A DNA stretch of 64,000 bases from Gymnothorax reevesii (taxonomy: Eukaryota; Chordata; Actinopteri; Anguilliformes; Muraenidae). Below are positions 59,001-64,000 of this stretch, in pieces. Location of the stretch: NCBI GenBank assembly GCA_029721435.1, contig CM056573.1, positions 150,185,947 to 150,249,946 on the forward strand, in the 5' to 3' direction. The notes beneath the pieces were generated by a model, which ran no database searches, was not told the origin of the DNA, and was given only the letters and a program-made list of their open reading frames with translations. A program made the position numbers and the translations under genes. The stretch's first letter is position 1. Each line of letters opens with the position of its first letter.

Positions 59001-61542
59001 TTAATTGTCCCCGCCGCGCGGAACGCGCGAAGCGGCGGGACATCGTATTCACGACCGTCCGTCCGTCCGTACGTCCCGAATCCTTGTCAGCGAGATATCT
59101 CAAGAACGAATTGTCGGATTTCCTTCAAATTTGATGTCAACATGTATTAGGGTGATACCCCGGCGCCAGTCGATTTTGGTGACCTTCGCGTCACTCTCAA
59201 GGTCACACCGAGAGATTGCTCATTTTGACACGATTTCACATTTTGTGGCGGGGGACGAAGACACGTTAGTGGCAAATACTTGTTCAATCAACCTTCTTGT
59301 CAGTGTGAGATTATGGTGACATCATGTATATGCACGCTGCCCCAACGACCTTGAAAAAACTTGATTCGGTCTATCACGCTGCACTTCGTTTTATACTAGA
59401 GATCCTTTTAAAACGCATCATTGTTCTCTGTATAAAGCTGCGGGTTGGTCATCATTGGCTACCAGAAGAAGGCAGCACTGGCTGACCTTCATTTATAAAG
59501 CAATCTTACACAGATTACCATGCTATCTTACAACTTTTATCTCAAGGCGCAGTAGCAATTACCAGTCCTAGAAGCCCCCATAGTGAAAACAGAACTTGGT
59601 AAAACTGCTTTTAGTTACTGTGCTCCTAGGACGTGGGACAATTTTCAAAATTTAAACGGGGTAAATTGATATCATTACAAAATTTCAAAAAAGTGATAAA
59701 GGATATAGAAGTGTTGGTGCGTGTTTTGAATAATATTACGCCAATTTTCTCAGCCACATGTATTGTTTGCACTCCTGTATGATAATTTTGTCGTTTATTG
59801 TTCGCTTTTTTATGATAATGTATTGCATTGAATTCTGTTTTGTGTTTTGTGTTGTTAACCGGGCACCATCGCAAATGAGACAGAGGTCTCAATGGGTTCC
59901 CCTGTATAAATAAAAGTTAAATAACTAAATAAAAATGATAATAATAAGGTTTATTTATATTGCGCCTTCCTTAGACCCAAGGTTGCAGCATCTGTTTAAT
60001 CACTGAGATGCTGTTCACCATCTCCCCAGGTCTGTTACAGGTATGATTGGGTCATTGGGTAACTGGTGAGACACATTCTCCCTCAGAGATGTTGGGCAAT
60101 ACTGGGAATAAACTAAGGAGTGCGGCTCCCGGAGGAGGATCTGCGCCTGTTAGTGTATCTGTACAATTTTAGTGTTTGTGTCAGTATTAACCCATAGTCT
60201 GTCTGTCACAGGTTCTCAGAGTGCCAGTGCCCCCCCACGTGAGCTATGAGCTGGGTAAGAGCTATGGGCTGTACTTCAGATAAACAATCATAAATACATG
60301 CTTTATACACTGTCTACGTCATATTGTGTGTTCATTATCCAGCCTTTTTCTGGATAGGGGGTTTGTGAAGAGTAATAAAGTGGCCTCAATATGTTCCTTG
60401 CATTTTGAACTTTTCATCTAATTTGGTCATTCTGAACAGAAGCTTATTGTTAAAAATAATCTTGTTACTGTGGTTTGGTTTGCTGGCTGGACAGAAACCC
60501 ACTGTATGAAGCGCTCATGAGATAATGGTTTGTTTGTATCTCCCAGCTTGTGATTTTTCATTTCTTCCTTCCTTCCTTCTTCAGGCCGCACTCGACCGGA
60601 CCTGCTCACTGAGGACGTGCAGAAACGCTTTGTTCAGGACATTCAGACTCTGCTGGCTCCGGACGTCCTACGTCAGCTGGAGGACTTCAAGTGAGGGCCA
60701 CTATAACCTGTCCACATTCATACACACGGGTGCGCGGAGTACACAAACAGCTGCTAAGCTAATGCTATGGTTTGCAAGCACCCGGACGGCTTACTTGCTA
60801 GTCCAAAAACAGCTGAACAGCGAATGTAACAGACCGCAAACAGCCAAGCTGTTAATATTTTTGTCCCTCTGGGGCCAACAAACAAATTCATCGGTCCACA
60901 ATCAGCCAAACGGCTAACGCACTCGTGGCTGCAAAGGCAATGCACTCGGCCACGAATGGGTTCATTTTTAAGTTATTCACTTATCATTGAACGAAGCCAA
61001 CAGGCACAATGTCTATATCCAAAAAGTCAGTTTTGCTATTCTTGTGGTATGACCTGTTCTTGCGTAAATATTTTGTTTTTATGTCTTCTTAAAAGGCTCT
61101 TCTCCTTCATGTTCTCACTGACATTCTTTTTAAAGAATCTTCTTTTCCCACGCTCCATTTCAGTAAAGCACATATACAAGCCGCAGCTCTGTTGGCAGGA
61201 GAGAGGTGTTGTGGGATGCTAGAAAGAGTGTCATTTCAGACCACAGCCCCTGTACATATTGCCTGATCTTCCTGATTGGTCAGCCCCCAGTTGCTAAACT
61301 CCCCATACTAGCCCAATCTAAGCACTGTGATAATGCACCGCACTCTGTGCCTGAGGATTCGCACTAACAACCTCCCCCACTCCTGCCCTCCTGTGGTGTA
61401 GGCAGAAGAGGATGATGGGAATGACCCCTAATGAGCAGGGCCTGATTGAAGTGGAGAGCCACCGGCCGACAGAGAGGATCCCCATGGAGATGAAGGAGAA
61501 GGCAGTAGCCGAGGCTCTGCTGGACAAGATGTCTGAGATGCA
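52403..61542 (+). CDS. arhgef1: Rho guanine nucleotide exchange factor 1 (p115-RhoGEF), 5' part
   Basis: Coding exons: 52403-52486, 52831-52944, 53730-53828, 60212-60254, 60585-60690 and 61402-61542. They join in frame (phases 0, 0, 0, 1, 2, 2), give about 195 codons, and the gene continues beyond the window. It starts with the acidic motif AEDEDFEND, which in human p115-RhoGEF (Glu27, Glu29, Phe31) drives GAP activity on G-alpha-13. The RGS-homology (RH) domain follows, with [78 protein letters not shown] and [11 protein letters not shown], all close to human ARHGEF1. The protein links G12/13-coupled receptors to RhoA at the plasma membrane. The start may be ATG 52436 ([10 protein letters not shown]), but the frame is open back to the acceptor, so an upstream coding exon is possible. 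The DH-PH catalytic part is outside the window. Confidence 0.93.
52831..52944 (+). CDS. arhgef1: arhgef1 exon, start of RH domain
   Basis: Acceptor TTCTTCAG ends at 52830 and donor GTGAGC starts at 52945. It encodes [20 protein letters not shown] then [15 protein letters not shown]. Phase 0 at both ends. A TG microsatellite follows directly in the intron (52955-53200). Confidence 0.92.
52955..53205. repeat. TG microsatellite in arhgef1 intron
   Basis: Pure (GT)n core at about 53054-53089 within a TG-rich tract. The overlapping open frames on both strands are artefacts. Confidence 0.95.
53730..53828 (+). CDS. arhgef1: arhgef1 exon, RH domain helices
   Basis: Acceptor TTTACCCAG ends at 53729 after a long C/T tract, and donor GTAAGT starts at 53829. 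It encodes [20 protein letters not shown] then [13 protein letters not shown]. Phase 0 at both ends. Confidence 0.95.
54030..55950. repeat. CACTCA-type satellite array
   Basis: About 1.9 kb built from CACTCACTCA with spacers such as CAGACTCAATCGG. Higher-order repeats include three 38-bp units of CTCCCACAGACTCCCTCGCT at about 54190-54290. The array is interrupted at 54682-55080 by non-repeat DNA. The 182-codon S/H/L-rich frame at 54131-54679 is an artefact. Confidence 0.9.
54682..55080. mobile_element. 399-bp TIR element inserted in the satellite
   Basis: Ends GCGATCTGATATA and, on the minus strand, GCAATCTGATATA form an inverted repeat. The interior is non-repetitive and richer in CpG (TCGATATCGG, CGGATATGAGCGG) than the satellite. 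A 10-bp palindromic pair GCGGATATGA/TCATATCCGC lies inside. The target duplication is not clear. Class unknown. Confidence 0.6.
55958..56012. repeat. (CT)n(CA)n microsatellite
   Basis: TCTCTCTCTC followed by about 20 CA units, closing the satellite array. Confidence 0.95.
56670..56813. repeat. Long inverted repeat (hairpin)
   Basis: The arm at 56670-56738 and its reverse complement at about 56751-56813 match closely. Both carry CTGCAGAATTT, GATTGG(C/T)GGATTTCACTTT and AAAACCTCC. The loop is about 12-15 nt. It may be a small fold-back MITE. Confidence 0.75.
57930..59935 (+). mobile_element. 5'-truncated L2/CR1-like LINE with internal insertion
   Basis: Plus-strand reverse transcriptase remnants occur in order: [20 protein letters not shown] (57998), [20 protein letters not shown] (58300), AFDTVDH (58420-58440), [19 protein letters not shown] (58570), then YADS at 58660-58671 where active enzymes have YADD, then a [12 protein letters not shown] block. 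Stops and shifts break it. The 3' end runs to a GTATAAATAAAAG-like tail near 59900. A separate CpG-rich repeat interrupts it at about 59004-59290. Confidence 0.85.
59004..59290 (+). repeat. Hairpin-ended GTCC-run repeat, copy 4, inside the LINE
   Basis: Starts with a GC-rich hairpin (CCCCGCCGCGC...GCGGCGGG), then ACATCGTATTCACGACC, (GTCC)n, CAGCGAGATATCTCAAGAAC and TTCCTTCAAATTTGATGT. CpG content is high in an AT-rich setting. It splits the LINE frame, so it arrived after the LINE. Confidence 0.65.
60212..60254 (+). CDS. arhgef1: arhgef1 exon, 43 bp
   Basis: Acceptor CTGTCACAG ends at 60211 and donor GTAAGA starts at 60255. It encodes [14 protein letters not shown], a near-identical match to human [14 protein letters not shown]. 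It is short and missed by simple ORF finding, and follows a 6.4-kb intron. Confidence 0.93.
60585..60690 (+). CDS. arhgef1: arhgef1 exon, RH domain
   Basis: Acceptor TTCTTCAG ends at 60584 and donor GTGAGG starts at 60691. It encodes [20 protein letters not shown], then [14 protein letters not shown], entering in phase 1 and leaving in phase 2. Confidence 0.94.
61402..61542 (+). CDS. arhgef1: arhgef1 exon, end of RH domain
   Basis: Acceptor GTGGTGTAG ends at 61401 and donor GTGAGT starts at 61543. It encodes [20 protein letters not shown], then [18 protein letters not shown], matching human KRLMGMTPWEQELAQLEAW and the following helix. It ends in phase 2. Later exons lie past the right edge. 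Confidence 0.93.
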
Positions 61543-61724
61543 GTGAGTTACCACTCGAGGCCTTAGTGCGGGCGGGGCTAAAGTGGTGCACTGATGCTAA
61601 GTGACAGAGGTGGAGCAGTCGGGCAGTTGATACCATCTGTCGAGTAGTCAATGGCACACACTGCATGCAGTTGGGTGGTACAATGCACCATGTTCCATTT
61701 TACACCTGTACTGCTGAGGGTGGA

Positions 61725-62105
61725 TGACCTTAGGGCGGGCATTAGACTTCAACAGTGCAAGTTTGTGTACGTCAAGGCTGTTTTTAGACATCGGCAGTGT
61801 TTGTTTGTGTATGTCGAGGCTGACTTTAGGCTTTGGTAGTGTGAGTTTGTGTATATCAGAGCAGTCTTTAGATTTTGGCAATGTGAGTTTGTTTATGTCC
61901 CGGCGGTCTTTAGTCTTTGGCAGTGTGAATTTGTGAATGTGAGAGCAGTCTTTAGACTTTGCCAGTGTGAGTTTGTGTATTTCAAGGCTGGCTTTAGGCT
62001 TTGGTAGTGTGTATTTGTGCATGTAGGAGCAGTCTTTAGACTTTGCCAGTGTGAGTTTGTGTATGTCAGGGCTGGCTTTATGCTTTGGCAGTGTGAATTC
62101 ACTGA
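61725..62105. repeat. 42-bp minisatellite, left part
   Basis: Eight to nine units of about 42 bp with the core GTGAGTTTGTGTATGTCAGG and GGCTTTAGGCTTTGGCA. Because 42 is a multiple of three, the minus strand is open for 124 codons as 14-residue repeats (HKLTLPKSKDCSDI-like). The array resumes after the insertion at 62106-63660 and runs off the right edge. Confidence 0.9.
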
Positions 62106-62361
62106 ACCAGTATGGATAAAGGTTCCACTTTCGCCAGCGCGCCGTTGGTCGTGTGTCAGCCAGAAGTCAGGTGGACGTGCCCTGCTCACTGAAGCGAGAA
62201 GTAGAGTGAGTGAGAAGGCTCATTGGCCGGCCGTTTCACGCAAATCTTAGTGTAAATCCCCGTCATAAAGAAGTCCAAATAAGTTCAGCGTTGAAATTTT
62301 TTCGTCAGACAACAGTCCATTGTATTTGTAGTAGGTGTATAAGTGTAAAAAGTACATAGTT

Positions 62362-62437
<76 letters not shown>

Positions 62438-63660
62438 ACACTCTAGTGTAAAAGCCAGGAGTAATTTTTGATACAAATTTTCTTTTGCTCAGTTGGTGCT
62501 ATATTTATTTCCAGGAAAGTTCATGTCTGCAAATTCATGTATTTTTGCCATAATATTTTAGCCCTCATATTTGCCGATAAGAATTAAGAAATGCAAATTT
62601 TTGTTCTAAAGCGCCATTATCGGAGAAAGCAAAACAACAACAACATGTTTTGCCACCACTTTAATATTATTTGAATTATAAACAAAACCCGCACTTCTGA
62701 AAATGTATATTTGTATATTTTATTTCTTTGTCGTCGTAACTTACAATAACGGTGTCACTTTTTCCTAAGTCTGCAAGAAATGTTTCTGCCTTTGGAAATC
62801 CAGAAGTTTCAGTCCTCGTTGTAAATAAGCCGAACAACTCTAAGTCAAGAAAGCGGTGATTTGTTCAGTCGGATCAAACGGTTATACGTAAAGTGTGCTA
62901 ACTTTTGTTGCCTTTTACTCGTAATATGAGAGGTAATCTCAAAAATAAATTTTGGCTGTTACCGACAAATTAATGTGATAAAGCCCTTCTCAGTTGCAAG
63001 TGTCATTGTGTAGCGCGGATGGAAAACTGTTCTCACAGCGGGACTGCTTATGTTTTCACATTTGTGAAAAATAATCACTTATCTGCCTTAGGTATACGGT
63101 GTTAAACATTTATATTCTCATTTAATGGTATAGTTATCAATTTGCGAACTGTGCGCAAGCCAATGTCTTACATTAGTAAGACCAATATTTCGCCACGGCA
63201 AATTATCAATATTTACAGTGACATGAGCAAGATTTAAAATTTTGGACATCCAACTAGAAATTATAAATGTATTAATAAATATTTTATGACAATAAATGCG
63301 TAAGTTGTCATCCATAAGGAAAGTGTTTCTACTTCATGACTAATCCTATCTCTGACTGCCACTTATAGAATTAGATATTTTAAATCACTAATAACAAAAA
63401 CATCGATTGATTTGTAAATTAGTCGTATCCGCAACAGCTGCAGTAGTTCATTTTTGCCAAAATTCTAGGCCTGCAATAACATCTGGTACACACCAGTCAT
63501 ACCCAAAAACTGCTCTTTCCTATCGACAGTCCCCCCCAAGTTCTGCCTGCCGGGACTACACCGACACCTGTTGTAATCCTACGCCACCCGCCAGGCCGAT
63601 CAGAGAAAGGGGGACGAAAAACTCAAAGCCGATTTCTCATTAACCTTTATCCACTCTGGT
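62106..63660. mobile_element. 1555-bp TIR element inserted in the minisatellite
   Basis: Ends ACCAGTATGGATAAAGGTT and, on the minus strand, ACCAGAGTGGATAAAGGTT agree at 17 of 19 positions. The insert cleanly separates two parts of the 42-bp array. It carries an (AT)n run of about 70 bases at 62365-62434 and no convincing coding frame. No target duplication is evident, so the superfamily cannot be assigned. Confidence 0.7.
62365..62434. repeat. (AT)n microsatellite
   Basis: Uninterrupted TATATA of about 35 units within the TIR element. It can extrude as a hairpin and probably varies in length. Confidence 0.97.
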
Positions 63661-64000
63661 GCTGTATGTATGTCAGGGCTGGCTTTAGACTTTGGCAGTG
63701 TGAGTTCTTTAGATCTCATCTCAGCAGTGCTAGCTTGTGTATGTCAGGGCTGGCTTTAGGCTTTGGTAATGTAAGCTTGTCAGGGTTGTCTATGGGTGGG
63801 TGAGCTTATCCTTATCATGAGGGTTTGATCTGACATGTTCTTCCCGTATTACTGATAATGTAAAGTAAAAATGTATATTGGGGTCGGCTAAGCCCTCCAT
63901 AAAATAGGCCCCTGGAGCTTGAGGCCTTGGTGGTGCAAGCTTATGCACGTCAGGGCCAGTTTCAGGCCCTAGTGGTGTGAGTTTGTGAATGTCAGTGCTG
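63661..64000. repeat. 42-bp minisatellite, right part
   Basis: Units ATGTCAGGGCTGGCTTTAGA..TTGGCAGTGTGAG resume at 63661 and again at about 63900-64000, with a unit-free gap at about 63790-63900. The array continues past the window. Confidence 0.85.

Noticed and set aside
60525..60917. 130-codon open frame over an arhgef1 exon
   Set aside because: It is in a different frame from the arhgef1 coding exon 60585-60690, which matches human ARHGEF1.

Overview
This is vertebrate genomic DNA, almost certainly from a ray-finned fish. Coding sequence is split into short exons with GT..AG introns. The background is AT-rich and dense in repeats: Tc1 and hAT-type DNA transposons, L2-like LINEs, tRNA-headed SINEs, CA and GA microsatellites and minisatellites. 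I see no prokaryotic, CRISPR or viral features. The species cannot be read from the sequence.

Two protein-coding genes are supported, both on the plus strand. (1) An ETS-domain repressor gene of the ERF/ETV3 group has five coding exons between 15548 and 24451 and encodes 481 residues. It is best matched to erfl (ETS repressor factor like). A CpG-rich segment at about 8800-9290 is the best candidate for its promoter and non-coding first exon. (2) The 5' part of arhgef1 (p115-RhoGEF) has six coding exons between 52403 and 61542. They encode the acidic GAP motif and the RGS-homology domain that bind G-alpha-12/13. The DH and PH domains must lie beyond the right edge. A possible first exon or promoter lies near 31.0-31.5 kb. 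From memory, the human genes are also neighbours on chromosome 19q13.2, which supports both identifications. The two proteins have unrelated jobs (transcriptional repression downstream of RTK/ERK signalling, and GPCR-to-RhoA signalling), so this is shared position and not an operon-like unit.

Layout: 1-8.7 kb is repeat-rich (5'-truncated L2 LINE, Tc1 fragment, 860-bp fold-back hAT-like element, a possible TAGCCTG-ended element). 8.8-15.5 kb is the erfl promoter and first intron, with TG and GA microsatellites. 15.5-26.6 kb is erfl and its 3' UTR. 26.6-31 kb is intergenic with a decayed Tc1 element. 31-52.4 kb is the presumed first intron of arhgef1. It holds three more Tc1 elements plus a partial one, a SINE with a perfect 16-bp target duplication, and a three-level nested insertion (MITE in DNA element in Tc1). 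52.4-64 kb holds the arhgef1 exons, with introns that carry a CACTCA satellite, a LINE and a 42-bp minisatellite. Both satellite arrays are split by TIR-bearing insertions.

The most unusual observations are the nested transposons at 44161-46744, the fold-back element at 5683-6542, a dispersed repeat family with hairpin ends and GTCC runs, and the two satellite arrays each interrupted by a DNA element. No wholly new gene system was found.
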